Source of the DNA: Actinoplanes xinjiangensis
GTDB taxonomy: Bacteria; Actinomycetota; Actinomycetes; Mycobacteriales; Micromonosporaceae
Direction: 5' to 3'
Assembly: GCF_003148685.1 (NCBI RefSeq)
Contig: NZ_QGGR01000043.1
Span: forward strand, 1-57,196
Length of the DNA: 57,196 nt
Shown here: one piece after another, positions 49,154-57,196 of the stretch
How positions within the stretch are numbered: position 1 is the stretch's first letter
Layout of the letters: each line of letters begins with the position of its first letter
Position numbers and translations under genes: made by a program
Notes under the pieces: generated by a model
The model's input: only the letters and a program-made list of their open reading frames with translations
What the model was told of the DNA's origin: nothing
The model's database searches: none

Positions 49154-51379
49154 TCAGCGGCGGGTCTTGGGCAGGTCGAACTGGTCGGCGCGGCGGCAGT
49201 CCTTCTGATTGCCGATCGCGTCCTCGCCCAGGCTCTTCAGCGCCGCACGCGCCCGGGAGCGGCCCAGGTTCCAGGCGTACCAGGGGTCGGGCTGCTCCAG
49301 GTCGTCGGCGATCCAGCTCAGGGTGCACCGCCGCACCGGGTCGGGCAGGCGGGTCAGCGCGGGGGTCGCGTCGGCGGAGAGGGCCCGCAGGTACCAGGCG
49401 TCGATCTTGCCGGTCTGCTCGTAGCGGATCGCGTTGCGGCTCGCCACGTAGCCCTCCGGGTCGAGGACCGCGAGGCCCAGCAGCATCAGGACGGCCAGAC
49501 CCACGGTGGCCTGCGGGATCCAGCGACCGCGCCAGCGGATGCCGGCCACCGCGATCAGCACGAAGACCGTGCCGAGCAGCAGTTCCAGCGACATCACGAA
49601 GATGCGCTCGCCGGTGAAGCTGTAGACCCGCTGGTACGCCCACATGCGCGACAGTGCCGAGGCCACGATCACGACGCTCAGGGCGCACAGCAGGCCGAGC
49701 AGGACACGGAGCAGCACCCGCTCGGTCTTCTCCTCCCGCTTCGCCCAGCGCGCCAGGGCCGCGAGCACCGCCAGCGACAGCAGGGTGACCGCCACCAGCT
49801 GCCAGAAGCCGCTCCGGGCGTACTGGGCGTAGCTGAGACCGGACGTCTCCAGCACGTGCCGGGATCCGCCGAACAGCACGGTGAACTGGACGCCCACGAA
49901 ACCAGCGAACAGCAGCACCAGCGCGAAACAGGCCGGCGCCCACTCGACCAGGCCGAACCGGCCGCGGCCCGGAGTGTCCAGGCCCGACGTCACCGGCGGC
50001 GCCGACAGCGTGTAGATGCCGGAGACCGCCAGCAGGCCACCGAGGAGAGCCAGGAAGGCCCACTCGAAGACGGTGTCGAGATCGAGGTCCGGCACCACAT
50101 CGTCCAGCAGCGCCGAGAACGCGACGTCCGCCGACGACAGCAGGCCGCCGAAGACCAGCAGGATCACGATGGTCAGGACCGCCGAGAAGAACACCCGCCG
50201 GGCCATGCCGGTGTTACGGCCGCTCCCCTGCAGGTGGTCGCGCACCCACGGCAGGCCGCGCAGCGCCGCGTACGGAGCGGCGAACAGGCTGAACAGGATC
50301 GACCGGATCTGCCGGCCGCCGACGATCGCCAGCGCGGCGCAACCGAGCGCGCCGATGACACTGAAGGTCACCAGCCACCAGGCGTTGCGGAAGGCCGGGA
50401 CGAGCAGCAGGGCCAGCGCCGACACCGTCCATCCGATCCGGGTCCACCGGTCCGCACGTGACAGCTCGCCGGACCGCCGGACCGCGACCACGACACCGGC
50501 GGTCAGCGCGACGGCGGCCAGGAACCAGCCGATGCCGACGCGGCCCAGCGGCAGGAACGCCACGAAACCGAGCGCGCCGGCCAGCACGCCGGCGGGGACG
50601 GCGCGACCGCGGGCCGGCTTCGGTCCGGGCCAGTGCTTCTGCCGGAACCTCTTCCAGGCCGACGGCGGCAGCGGCTCGTACGGGCCGAACCGGTCGGTCT
50701 GCGGCGGCGTCATCCGGGTCACCTGGACGGGGCGGTCCGGCGCCGGGGACGTGGTCGCACCCGGCGCGGTGGCACGGGACTGCGTGGCCCGAGCCGGCGC
50801 TGCCGAACTCGACCTGGCCGGCCCGGACGTCGAGGCCGCTGCGGCAGAGGCTGGAATCGGCGCCGCCGGGTCGGACGGCGTGGTCCGCGCGCTGACGGCC
50901 GACACGGTGATCGGCGGTGCGGGCCGGCTCGGGCCGGCCGCTCCCGTGTCGGCCGGGCCAGAACTCACCCCGCCGGAATCTCGATCTTCACCGGAGGACG
51001 GAGCACCCGCGGGTGACGCGGCGGAAGGGGACGACTTGGCGGCAGCGGGCGTGATCGCAGGCGCCGGCGCGGCCGGTGACGTGGCCGACGGCGCGGTCAG
51101 GGCGACGGCGGCCGATGCGGCACCCGGCGCGGCGTCCACCTGCGACGACGACACCGGCACCATGGGTACGAACAGCGCGTACCCCCGCGTACCGGAGGGG
51201 ATCTGAACCGGAATCGCCCACGCCGGGGCACCGTCCGGACCCGGCCAGACGATCGACGGGATCGCGTCGGTCGGCGGCATGACGAGGAGCTGAGGCGGTT
51301 CGCCCCCCGGCGCGGCTTCCGCCGGTTCTCGTCCCGGCGCGGCTTCCGTCGGTTTTCGTTGTTCTGGCGGCTCGGCCAC
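49154..51379 (-). CDS. DUF4153/DUF4173 membrane protein
   Basis: A 741-residue protein. Residues about 1-230 are a disordered Ala/Ser/Pro/Thr-rich cytoplasmic region. From about 245 there are roughly twelve spans that match the DUF4153 (DUF4173) family (RSILFSLFAAPYAALRGLPW, LLSSADVAFSALLDDVVPDL, SGLSYAQYARSGFWQLVAVT, RVYSFTGERIFVMSLELLL). The C-terminal cytoplasmic tail contains CTLSWIADDLEQPDPWYAWN. GTG at 51377-51379 with GAGGGGG 5-6 bases upstream. Function unknown. Confidence 0.85.
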   Translation of the reverse strand: MAEPPEQRKPTEAAPGREPAEAAPGGEPPQLLVMPPTDAIPSIVWPGPDGAPAWAIPVQIPSGTRGYALFVPMVPVSSSQVDAAPGAASAAVALTAPSATSPAAPAPAITPAAAKSSPSAASPAGAPSSGEDRDSGGVSSGPADTGAAGPSRPAPPITVSAVSARTTPSDPAAPIPASAAAASTSGPARSSSAAPARATQSRATAPGATTSPAPDRPVQVTRMTPPQTDRFGPYEPLPPSAWKRFRQKHWPGPKPARGRAVPAGVLAGALGFVAFLPLGRVGIGWFLAAVALTAGVVVAVRRSGELSRADRWTRIGWTVSALALLLVPAFRNAWWLVTFSVIGALGCAALAIVGGRQIRSILFSLFAAPYAALRGLPWVRDHLQGSGRNTGMARRVFFSAVLTIVILLVFGGLLSSADVAFSALLDDVVPDLDLDTVFEWAFLALLGGLLAVSGIYTLSAPPVTSGLDTPGRGRFGLVEWAPACFALVLLFAGFVGVQFTVLFGGSRHVLETSGLSYAQYARSGFWQLVAVTLLSLAVLAALARWAKREEKTERVLLRVLLGLLCALSVVIVASALSRMWAYQRVYSFTGERIFVMSLELLLGTVFVLIAVAGIRWRGRWIPQATVGLAVLMLLGLAVLDPEGYVASRNAIRYEQTGKIDAWYLRALSADATPALTRLPDPVRRCTLSWIADDLEQPDPWYAWNLGRSRARAALKSLGEDAIGNQKDCRRADQFDLPKTRR

Positions 51380-51466
51380 GGGACCCCCTCGATTGATCGG
51401 TGCGCACACTGTAGGGCGCGCACGCCAATACGTCTACGTTGGGACGATCCCGTTTCGCCGCGACGC

Positions 51467-52972
51467 CTATTCGTCCTCGGTGAACACCTCCTCGCGCCGC
51501 CGGCGGATCGCCGGGAGCGCGGCCACCACGAGCGCCGTCACGGTGAGGGCGAGCAGTGCCGCCGAGATCGGCCGGGTGACGAACACCGACGGATCGCCGC
51601 GCGAGATGATCAGCGCCCGCCGCAGGTTGTCCTCCAGCAGCGGCCCGAGGACGAAGCCGAGCAGCAGCGGCGCCGGCTCGCAGCCGCACTTGATCAGCAC
51701 GTACCCGAGGAGCCCGAAGAAGGCGATCGCGTAGACGTCGTACGCGTTGGAGCTCAGCGAATAGGTCCCGATCACGGCGAACAGCACGATCATCGGGAAG
51801 AGCACCCGGTACGGGATCCGCAACAGCCGTACCCAGATGCCGATCAGCGGCAGGTTGAGCAGGACGAGCAGCACGTTCCCGATCCACATCGACGCGATCA
51901 GGCCCCAGAACAGGGCCGGCTCCTCGGTGATGACGTTCGGCCCGGGCGTGATGCCGTGCACGATGAACGCCCCGACCATCAGCGCCATCACCGGGTGGGC
52001 GGGCAGTCCGAGGGTGAGCAGCGGGATGAACGACGTCTGCGCGGCCGCGTTGTTGGCCGACTCGGGCCCGGCGACGCCCTCGATCGCCCCGTTCCCGAAC
52101 TCGGCCCGCCGCTTCGAGATCCGTTTCTCCACGGCGTACGAGGTGAACGACGCCAGCACGTGGCCGCCGCCGGGCAGCACGCCGAGAGCCGCGCCGAGCC
52201 CGGTACCGCGCAGGATCGGGCCGGCGATCCGGCGCCGGTCCTCAGCCGTCGGCCAGAGGTTCGTCACGCCGCCGAGCAGCGCCGGACGGTCCCGCTCGGT
52301 CTCCAGGTTGCGCAGGATCTCGGCGATGCCGAACATGCCGACGGCCACCGACACGAAGTCGATGCCGCCGTAGAGCTCGCGCTGCCCGAGCACGAACCGC
52401 GGGGTGCCGGTGTAGATGTCCTGGCCGACGGTGCCGAGCAGGATGCCGAGGGCGATCATCGCGAGGGCCTTCAGCGCCGAGCCCCGGGCCAGGGCGATCG
52501 ACACGATCAGCCCGAAGAGCACGAGCGCGAAATAATCGGCCGGGCCGAACTTGAGCGCGATGCCGGCGAGCGGCGCGGCGGCGACGGCCAGCACGACGGT
52601 GGCGACCGTGCCGGCCACGAACGAGCCGATCGCGGCCGCCGCCAGGGCCGGCCCGGCTCTGCCGTGGCGGGCCATCGGATGGCCGTCGAGCGCGGTGACC
52701 GCCGCCGACGACTCGCCGGGCAGGTTGATCAGGATGGCGGTCGTGGAGCCGCCGTACTGGGCGCCGTAGTAGATGCCGGCCAGCATGATCAGTGCGGTGA
52801 CCGGCTCGAAGCCGAACGTGATCGGCAGCAGCATCGCCACCGTGGCGGTCGGCCCGATGCCGGGCAGCACGCCGACCGCGGTGCCCAGCAGCACGCCGGC
52901 GAAGCAGTAGAGGACGTTCTCCAGCAGCAGGGCGGTCGAGAAGCCGAGAACCAGGTTGTCCAGGAGATCCAT
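51467..52972 (-). CDS. tctA: Tripartite tricarboxylate transporter, large permease subunit
   Basis: A 501-residue TctA-family permease with about 10-12 spans. GTAVGVLPGIGPTATVAMLL and LAGIYYGAQYGGSTTAILIN are the first family motif pair; a second set is GAALGVLPGGGHVLASFTSY and EGVAGPESANNAAAQTSFIP. Together with TctB and TctC it imports citrate or other carboxylates using an ion gradient. ATG at 52970-52972 shares one base with the tctB stop. Confidence 0.94.
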   Translation of the reverse strand: MDLLDNLVLGFSTALLLENVLYCFAGVLLGTAVGVLPGIGPTATVAMLLPITFGFEPVTALIMLAGIYYGAQYGGSTTAILINLPGESSAAVTALDGHPMARHGRAGPALAAAAIGSFVAGTVATVVLAVAAAPLAGIALKFGPADYFALVLFGLIVSIALARGSALKALAMIALGILLGTVGQDIYTGTPRFVLGQRELYGGIDFVSVAVGMFGIAEILRNLETERDRPALLGGVTNLWPTAEDRRRIAGPILRGTGLGAALGVLPGGGHVLASFTSYAVEKRISKRRAEFGNGAIEGVAGPESANNAAAQTSFIPLLTLGLPAHPVMALMVGAFIVHGITPGPNVITEEPALFWGLIASMWIGNVLLVLLNLPLIGIWVRLLRIPYRVLFPMIVLFAVIGTYSLSSNAYDVYAIAFFGLLGYVLIKCGCEPAPLLLGFVLGPLLEDNLRRALIISRGDPSVFVTRPISAALLALTVTALVVAALPAIRRRREEVFTEDE

Positions 52973-53415
52973 CACCAGCCCCACAGCGGGAGCCGCAGCT
53001 GGAGCCCGACGATGAAGATCAGCGTGGCGGCGGTGGTGAGGCCGGCGGCCACGGCCAGCGCGGTGAGCGGCCGTACCCGTTCGCCGGCCAGCGTGGTGAG
53101 CAGCGAGGTCACCAGGCAGGTCGGCACGAATCCGAGGCGGCGTACGAAGAAGCCGAAGAACACCACCGCCGACACGACGAGCCCGATCGCGCGCCACGGC
53201 ACCGGCCCGAACGTGACCGCGTCGGCGGCGATCAGCCCCTTGACCACGATGGCCAGGCCCAGGCCGGCGACCACCGCGCCCACCAGCAGCGGGAAGTAGC
53301 CGGGGCCCATCCGCAGGGCGGTCCCCCGGTCGTAGCCGAGGGACCCCACCACGAACACCCCGCCGATCAGGACGAAGATCCCGCCGGCGAGCAGGTCCGG
53401 AAGAGCGCGGCGCAT
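52972..53415 (-). CDS. tctB: Tripartite tricarboxylate transporter, small membrane subunit
   Basis: A 147-residue TctB with four spans (LPDLLAGGIFVLIGGVFVVG start, GPGYFPLLVGAVVAGLGLA motif). Its ATG follows the tctC stop directly and its stop overlaps tctA by one base, so tctCBA is one tightly packed operon. Confidence 0.92.
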   Translation of the reverse strand: MRRALPDLLAGGIFVLIGGVFVVGSLGYDRGTALRMGPGYFPLLVGAVVAGLGLAIVVKGLIAADAVTFGPVPWRAIGLVVSAVVFFGFFVRRLGFVPTCLVTSLLTTLAGERVRPLTALAVAAGLTTAATLIFIVGLQLRLPLWGW

Positions 53416-54423
53416 CTACGAGGCCTGGACGCCGGCGTCGGCGATGACCTTGGCCCAGGTGGTGATCTGCTCCTGCAGGTGGGCGCGGTGCGCCTCCGGG
53501 GTGGCGTCGGCGGCCACCACCGGGGCGGTGCCGAGCTTGGCCATCTGGTCGATCACCGCCGGGTCGGCGAGGGCCGTGGCCAGCGCGCCGGACAGCTTCC
53601 GTACGACCTCCGGCGGGGTGCCGGCCGGGACGTAGAGGCCGTGCCACACACTGACCTGGAGCTGCGGCATGCCGGCCTCGGTCGTGGTGGGCACGTCGGG
53701 CAGGCTCTTCACCCGCTCCGGGGTGGTCACCGCGTACGCCTTGACCTTGCCCGCGGTGATCTGGCCGGTGGTGTTGGTGGTCTGGTCGCACATGAAGTCG
53801 ACCTGCCCGCCGACCAGGTCGGTCAGTGCGGGGCCGGTCCCCTGATACGGCACCTCCTGCAGTTTGACGCCGGCCGCCACCTGGAAGAGCAGCCCGCACA
53901 GGTGGGAGGCGGCGCCGATGCCGGCGTTGGCGAGGGTGACCGTGCCCGCGTTCGCCTTCACGTACGCCGTCAGGTCGGCGAGCGTCGCGGGCGCGAGGCC
54001 GGTGCGGGCCACCACGGTCATCGGCACCTCGGTGACCAGGCCGACGGTCGCGAAGTCCTCGAGCGGCTGGAAGCCGAGGTCCTTGTAGAGGGCGGGCGCG
54101 GTCGACATGCCGATGTGGTGCATGAGCACGGTGTAGCCGTCGGGCCGGGCGGTGGCGACCTGACCGGCGGCGACGGTACCGCCGGCGCCCTCGACGTTCT
54201 GGACGACGATCTTGCCGCCGAGTGCCGCGGCCATCGGCTCGGCGATCATCCGGGTGACGGTGTCGGTCGGTCCGCCGGCACTGAACGGGACGACGATGGT
54301 GATGTTCTGGTCCGGGTATCCCTCGGTGCTCCCGTCGCCGGTCCCGTTCTCGCCGGAACAGGCGGCGACGAGCGAGACGGCGGCGAGCGCGGCGATCATC
54401 CTGGGCACGGTGTTCGGGCGCAT
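53416..54423 (-). CDS. tctC: Tripartite tricarboxylate transporter, substrate-binding lipoprotein (Bug family)
   Basis: A 335-residue extracytoplasmic solute receptor. Signal and lipobox AALAAVSLVAACSG; the Bug-family fold is seen in NITIVVPFSAGGPTDTVTRM, VVQNVEGAGGTVAAGQVATA and VPYQGTGPALTDLVGGQVDF. Binds a carboxylate between two lobes. ATG at 54421-54423 with GGGAGGTAGGG upstream. The protein has Cys residues in the HLCGLLF and FMCDQTT loops, which are unusual for the family. Confidence 0.93.
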   Translation of the reverse strand: MRPNTVPRMIAALAAVSLVAACSGENGTGDGSTEGYPDQNITIVVPFSAGGPTDTVTRMIAEPMAAALGGKIVVQNVEGAGGTVAAGQVATARPDGYTVLMHHIGMSTAPALYKDLGFQPLEDFATVGLVTEVPMTVVARTGLAPATLADLTAYVKANAGTVTLANAGIGAASHLCGLLFQVAAGVKLQEVPYQGTGPALTDLVGGQVDFMCDQTTNTTGQITAGKVKAYAVTTPERVKSLPDVPTTTEAGMPQLQVSVWHGLYVPAGTPPEVVRKLSGALATALADPAVIDQMAKLGTAPVVAADATPEAHRAHLQEQITTWAKVIADAGVQAS

Positions 54424-54562
54424 GTCCCTACCTCCCTGTGGTGGCCCCCGTTCAACATCGACACTCATTGATGACCGTAGGGCCGTGGGCAGAGTGATCA
54501 CCAGAACTGACACCGAACCGCTATCAAGCCGGTCGATGCGGCCGGGCGCTACGATCCGTGCC

Positions 54563-54865
54563 GTGCAGGTCGATGCGGACGAGTTGCGGGTCGCGGCGCG
54601 GGCATTGCGCGACGACGCCGCGGAGGATCTCCGGCGAGCGGCGGACCGGGTGCGCCTGCCCGAGCGTCAGTACGGTGTGGAGGCCGCCTTCGACCGGTAC
54701 ACGACCGCCGCCGCCTACCGCGCTCTGGTGACCGCGGTCGATCAGGAGCTGCGGCTGCTGGAACGGGCCGCCCGCGAATTGGCCGACGCGCTGGAACGCA
54801 CCGCCCTCGACTACGAGCGGGTCGACGAACGGGCGGCCCACCGACTGGGCCGTGACCGACCGTGA
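54563..54865 (+). CDS. EspC-like type VII secretion-associated small protein
   Basis: A 100-residue helical protein (VQVDADELRVAARALRDDA... and RELADALERTALDYERVDER). It matches the ESX-associated EspC/DUF2580-type pattern: two long helices, N-terminal VD..ELR, and a C-terminal YxxxD export motif as Y-ERV-D. GTG start at 54563. It overlaps the protease gene by 4 bases (GTGA) and probably acts as its secretion partner. Assignment rests on pattern, not on a database match. Confidence 0.72.
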   Translation: MQVDADELRVAARALRDDAAEDLRRAADRVRLPERQYGVEAAFDRYTTAAAYRALVTAVDQELRLLERAARELADALERTALDYERVDERAAHRLGRDRP

Positions 54866-56400
54866 CCGACGACGACCTGGGCCGGCTACGGCACGAACAG
54901 GGCAACATCCGGGCGGCGTACGGGCTGTGGGGCACCGGCGAACTGGCCGCCGGCTGCTCGGCCGGCGCGCGGGTCGCCGGGTTCGGAGGGGACCCGGGCA
55001 CCCTCGACGACCTCGCCCGCAACCTCGCCGAGGTGCACCAGATCGCGAGCCGGGCCGGTGACCTCATCCGTGACCTGCGCGGACGGGGAGTCGCCGTCGG
55101 CTGGGCCGGGGACACCCAGGTCGAGGCGGCCGAGGCCGTCGAGGCGCTGTTCTCCGGCGTCCACGGGCTCCTGGACACGCTCGGCGACCTTCCGGCGCGC
55201 GTGGACGCGTACCGCATCATGGTCGAACGCTGGGCGACCGCCGACCTGGCCGCCGCCGACGACCTGACCGACGTCGCGGCGCACGCCGCGCGGATGACCA
55301 CGCTGGGTCACCTTCCGGACCCGTCCGACTACGACGCCGACCTGATGTCGATCCTGCACCGGCGGGCCGTGCGGGCGATCGACGACCGGGTGACCGGGCA
55401 TCGGGCGGTCGCCGAGGCCGGCCGGGACCTCGCCGCCCACCTTCGGGACCGTGCCGCCCAGGCGCGCGGCCGGCGGATGGACGGCTCGCCGCTGAGCGCG
55501 CTCGACCAGGTGGTGCTGACCGAGGCGGGCAGCGACTGGCGGTCGGCGGACCTCGGCGTCCTCACCCCGGCGCAGGCCGAGCGGGCGGCCGCCGCCCTGA
55601 ACCGGCTCGGCGACGCCGACCGGCGGACCCTGATGGCGCTGCTGACCTCGGCGGTCTCGCCCGAGCAGCGCGCCTACCTGATGAAGGCGCTGGCGGCCGG
55701 CTATCCGGTCGGTGACGTCGCCGGGTTCAACACCATGATCGCCGCGCACGGTGACGACGGGCCGTGGCTGGCCGCCCGGCTCGGGCCGTTCGCGCTGGAC
55801 GCCGGGCCGGACCCGCTCGCCGGTGCCGGCTGGTCACAGGGGCAGCTCCCGACCTGCGTGGCCGCGTCGACGGTGGCCGCGCGTGCCGCCGTCGATCCGG
55901 TCTACGCGCTGCACCTGACCACCGGTGGCCGGCCGGACGATCCGGCCCACGACAACCCGGCGGCGTTCCGGGACCGGTGGCGGGCCGAACAGCTGCGGAT
56001 CTACGACGACGGCCGTGACCTGTTCCAGCGGATCCGCGGCTCGGACGGCATGACGTCCGGACAGTCCACCGCGATCGCGAACGAGCAGATCGGAGCGCGG
56101 ACCGGAACGACCTACCACAACGAGGAGCTGGACAGCCTGGACGGCCGCTCCGGCATGCTGGCCCGGATCGAGGCGGCCGTCGACGAGGGCTACCCGGTAC
56201 CGGTAACCACCCGGGAGGGCGGCAGCGCCCACCAACTGATGATCATCGGCCATCAGGGGGACCAGCTGCAGATCTACAACCCGTGGGGGTACACGTACTG
56301 GATCGGCGAGGACGCCTTCACCGACGGCGACATCAGTCACGGCGACCCGGACCTGCCCGGCATGCCGACGTCGGTGCGCCTCCCGGACGAGGTCGGCTGA
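54862..56400 (+). CDS. Type VII-linked protein with C-terminal papain-like cysteine protease domain
   Basis: A 512-residue protein. Residues about 1-240 are helical with a WG pair at 23-24 and look like a secretion/adaptor region. Residues about 320-495 have the papain-like order Gln-Cys...His...Asn: GWSQGQLPTCVAAS (Q326/Q328, C332), GGSAHQLMIIGHQG (H457) and LQIYNPWGYTYW (N473). This is the arrangement of C2/C39-like peptidases, including secreted effectors. GTG start overlaps the small-protein gene. Likely exported by an ESX system to act on neighbours or the cell wall; the target is unknown. Confidence 0.75.
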   Translation: MTDDDLGRLRHEQGNIRAAYGLWGTGELAAGCSAGARVAGFGGDPGTLDDLARNLAEVHQIASRAGDLIRDLRGRGVAVGWAGDTQVEAAEAVEALFSGVHGLLDTLGDLPARVDAYRIMVERWATADLAAADDLTDVAAHAARMTTLGHLPDPSDYDADLMSILHRRAVRAIDDRVTGHRAVAEAGRDLAAHLRDRAAQARGRRMDGSPLSALDQVVLTEAGSDWRSADLGVLTPAQAERAAAALNRLGDADRRTLMALLTSAVSPEQRAYLMKALAAGYPVGDVAGFNTMIAAHGDDGPWLAARLGPFALDAGPDPLAGAGWSQGQLPTCVAASTVAARAAVDPVYALHLTTGGRPDDPAHDNPAAFRDRWRAEQLRIYDDGRDLFQRIRGSDGMTSGQSTAIANEQIGARTGTTYHNEELDSLDGRSGMLARIEAAVDEGYPVPVTTREGGSAHQLMIIGHQGDQLQIYNPWGYTYWIGEDAFTDGDISHGDPDLPGMPTSVRLPDEVG

Positions 56401-56855
56401 TGCGGATCCGCACCGACGCGGAGGCGGCGCACGACGACGTGGCGGCGCTGCTTGCCGAAGGCCGTTTCGCCGACGCGCTGGTACCGGCAGCGTTGCAGGC
56501 CGGGCGGCTCGGCGTGCGGCCGCGGTCGCTGACCTTCCTCGCCGAGGTCGTGCGCCGCGGCGGTGCCGCGTGGGCGGCGGCCTTGGCGGAGCCACTGCCC
56601 GATCAGGATCAGACCCATCTGGTACGCCCATGGCTGCTCGCCGCCACCCCACCTACCGGAACCCTGCCCGACAACGGCCCGCTCCCCACCGGCGCCGGGC
56701 CGCCCCGCACAACAACCACCGGAACCGGGCTGGATCTCACACCCCCCACCGCCACCGGCTCGCCGTCCGGAGTCGATGACGCCCGGCTCGCCCGCTGGCT
56801 GGACGGGGTAGCCATCCTGATCGAGGCCCGCCAAACCCATAGCCCCGCCAACTGA
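56400..56855 (+). CDS. Small partner protein of the protease (candidate immunity or chaperone)
   Basis: A 151-residue protein. Residues about 1-80 are helical (DAEAAHDDVAALLAEGRFADALV, LTFLAEVVRRGGAAWAAALA) and may bind a partner. Residues about 85-120 are a Thr/Pro/Gly-rich linker, and a last helix follows (DDARLARWLDGVAILIEARQ). Its ATG shares one base with the protease stop, so it is co-translated with it. I do not recognise the family; the immunity role is inferred only from position. Confidence 0.6.
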   Translation: MRIRTDAEAAHDDVAALLAEGRFADALVPAALQAGRLGVRPRSLTFLAEVVRRGGAAWAAALAEPLPDQDQTHLVRPWLLAATPPTGTLPDNGPLPTGAGPPRTTTTGTGLDLTPPTATGSPSGVDDARLARWLDGVAILIEARQTHSPAN

Positions 56856-56908
56856 CCCCCAGCCGCCCCCCTCCGGCGCCACTCCACCGACCCGGCCGCC
56901 CGCAAACC

Positions 56909-57100
56909 CCGGCTGGCTCCCACCGCTCCCTCACAACCTCGAAACAGCGGTGACCGCCAGCCACGAAGATCCAGCTGGCTCCCACCGCTGTCTCACCGCC
57001 CTCGAGACAGCAGTGAGAGCCAGCCACGAAGATCCAGCTGGTTCCCACCGCTGTCTCACGGCCTTCGAAACAGCGGTCAGAACCAGCCACGAAGATCCAG
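56909..57100. repeat. Second array of the 62/63-bp palindromic repeat, truncated by an IS
   Basis: Units start at 56909, 56971, 57034 and 57097 (periods 62, 63, 63); the last is cut after 4 bases at 57100. Arms match those of the array at 26893-27207 (CTGGCTCCCACCGCTGTCTC and its partner) and the spacer reads ACGAAGATC. The array lies 53 bases downstream of the type VII gene set; 56856-56908 holds no gene. Confidence 0.93.
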
Positions 57101-57196
57101 CGGGAGTGTCAAGAAAACGGTGTAACTCGATTTGTTGAAGGTCAGTTACGGCCTGCGGTGAGGCGTCCTTCGAAGGCGAGGTCGAAGGCGTTGAGT
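57101..57196 (-). mobile_element. Insertion sequence, IS256-like family (right end, partial)
   Basis: Immediately after the truncated repeat unit, GAGTGTCAAGAAAACGGTGT at about 57105-57124 looks like an IS terminal inverted repeat of the IS256 group. The transposase C-terminus follows on the minus strand. The element continues beyond the right edge. Confidence 0.75.
57142..57196 (-). CDS. IS256-like transposase, C-terminal fragment
   Basis: Minus-strand reading ends LNAFDLAFEGRLTAGRN then TGA (57142-57144), the typical C-terminus of actinobacterial IS256-family transposases. The N-terminal and catalytic DDE parts are outside the window, so intactness cannot be judged. Confidence 0.78.
   Translation of the reverse strand, partial: LNAFDLAFEGRLTAGRN

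Noticed and set aside
51359..53299. Plus-strand frame of 646 codons
   Set aside because: Antisense of tctA/tctB; Arg/His/Gln-rich product with no recognisable fold.
56950..57138. 62-residue plus-strand frame over the second repeat array
   Set aside because: It is only the translation of the 63-bp units (HEDPAGSHRCL repeats) running into the IS end; no ribosome site and no coupling to other genes.
1..57196. tRNA genes
   Set aside because: I read the intergenic gaps and saw no cloverleaf or conserved T-loop sequence. A covariance scan would be decisive.

Overview
The window is high-GC DNA (roughly 70%) from an actinomycete, most likely Actinoplanes or a close relative in the Micromonosporaceae. 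The grounds are the GC-rich third codon positions, many GTG starts, the rRNA-operon leader box at the left edge, families typical of filamentous actinomycetes (Spo0M, DUF574 methyltransferase, GH15, AA10, EspC-like proteins) and a perfect CebR-type operator. The genus is inferred from sequence feel; no search was run.

Layout. 1-490: promoter and start of the 5' leader of an rRNA operon that runs off the left edge on the minus strand. 1226-6414 (minus): an organosulfur operon with a cysteine-rich leader peptide, SsuABC-type ABC transporter, TauD-family dioxygenase and FMN-dependent monooxygenase. 6.5-14.9 kb: Spo0M, GH15 glucoamylase, PAS hybrid histidine kinase, DUF574 methyltransferase, hemerythrin and small proteins. 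14.9-22.4 kb: a catabolic operon (FAD monooxygenase, extradiol dioxygenase, FAH-family hydrolase, alpha/beta hydrolase, cyclase) with a divergent LysR regulator and an MFS transporter. 22.5-25.5 kb: DUF2087-type regulator, secreted AA10-CBM2 polysaccharide monooxygenase, an orphan CebR box, and a 17-bp minisatellite. 25.7-31.9 kb: the protocatechuate branch of the beta-ketoadipate pathway (pcaH, pcaG, pcaB, pcaL), an IclR regulator and pobA, with matching 15-bp operators on both sides of the regulator gene.

31.8-39.9 kb is a mixed accessory stretch: holin-like protein, nucleotidyltransferase, NQO-type reductase, RidA, HxlR, a second PobA-like hydroxylase, PL7 lyase and methyltransferases. 40.0-44.2 kb holds an uronate module (tautomerase, sodium:solute symporter, kduI, kduD, IclR), which fits with the nearby PL7 lyase. 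46.9-49.1 kb is a DCC / DUF5819 / HTTM three-gene operon of unknown function. 51.5-54.4 kb encodes a tctCBA tripartite carboxylate transporter. 54.6-56.9 kb is a candidate type VII secretion module: an EspC-like small protein, a papain-like cysteine protease and a small partner. The right edge has an IS256-like element cut into a repeat array.

The most unusual signal is a family of roughly 63-bp tandem palindromic repeats, present as five units between pcaB and pcaL and again at 56.9-57.1 kb. Their stem arms co-vary. In the pca operon the 63-nt period keeps a reading frame open that starts on the pcaB stop (ATGA) and ends on the pcaL start (ATGCTGA), so the array may be translated and couple the two genes. 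Other points of interest are the leaderless cysteine leader peptide, the orphan CebR promoter and the type VII protease module.
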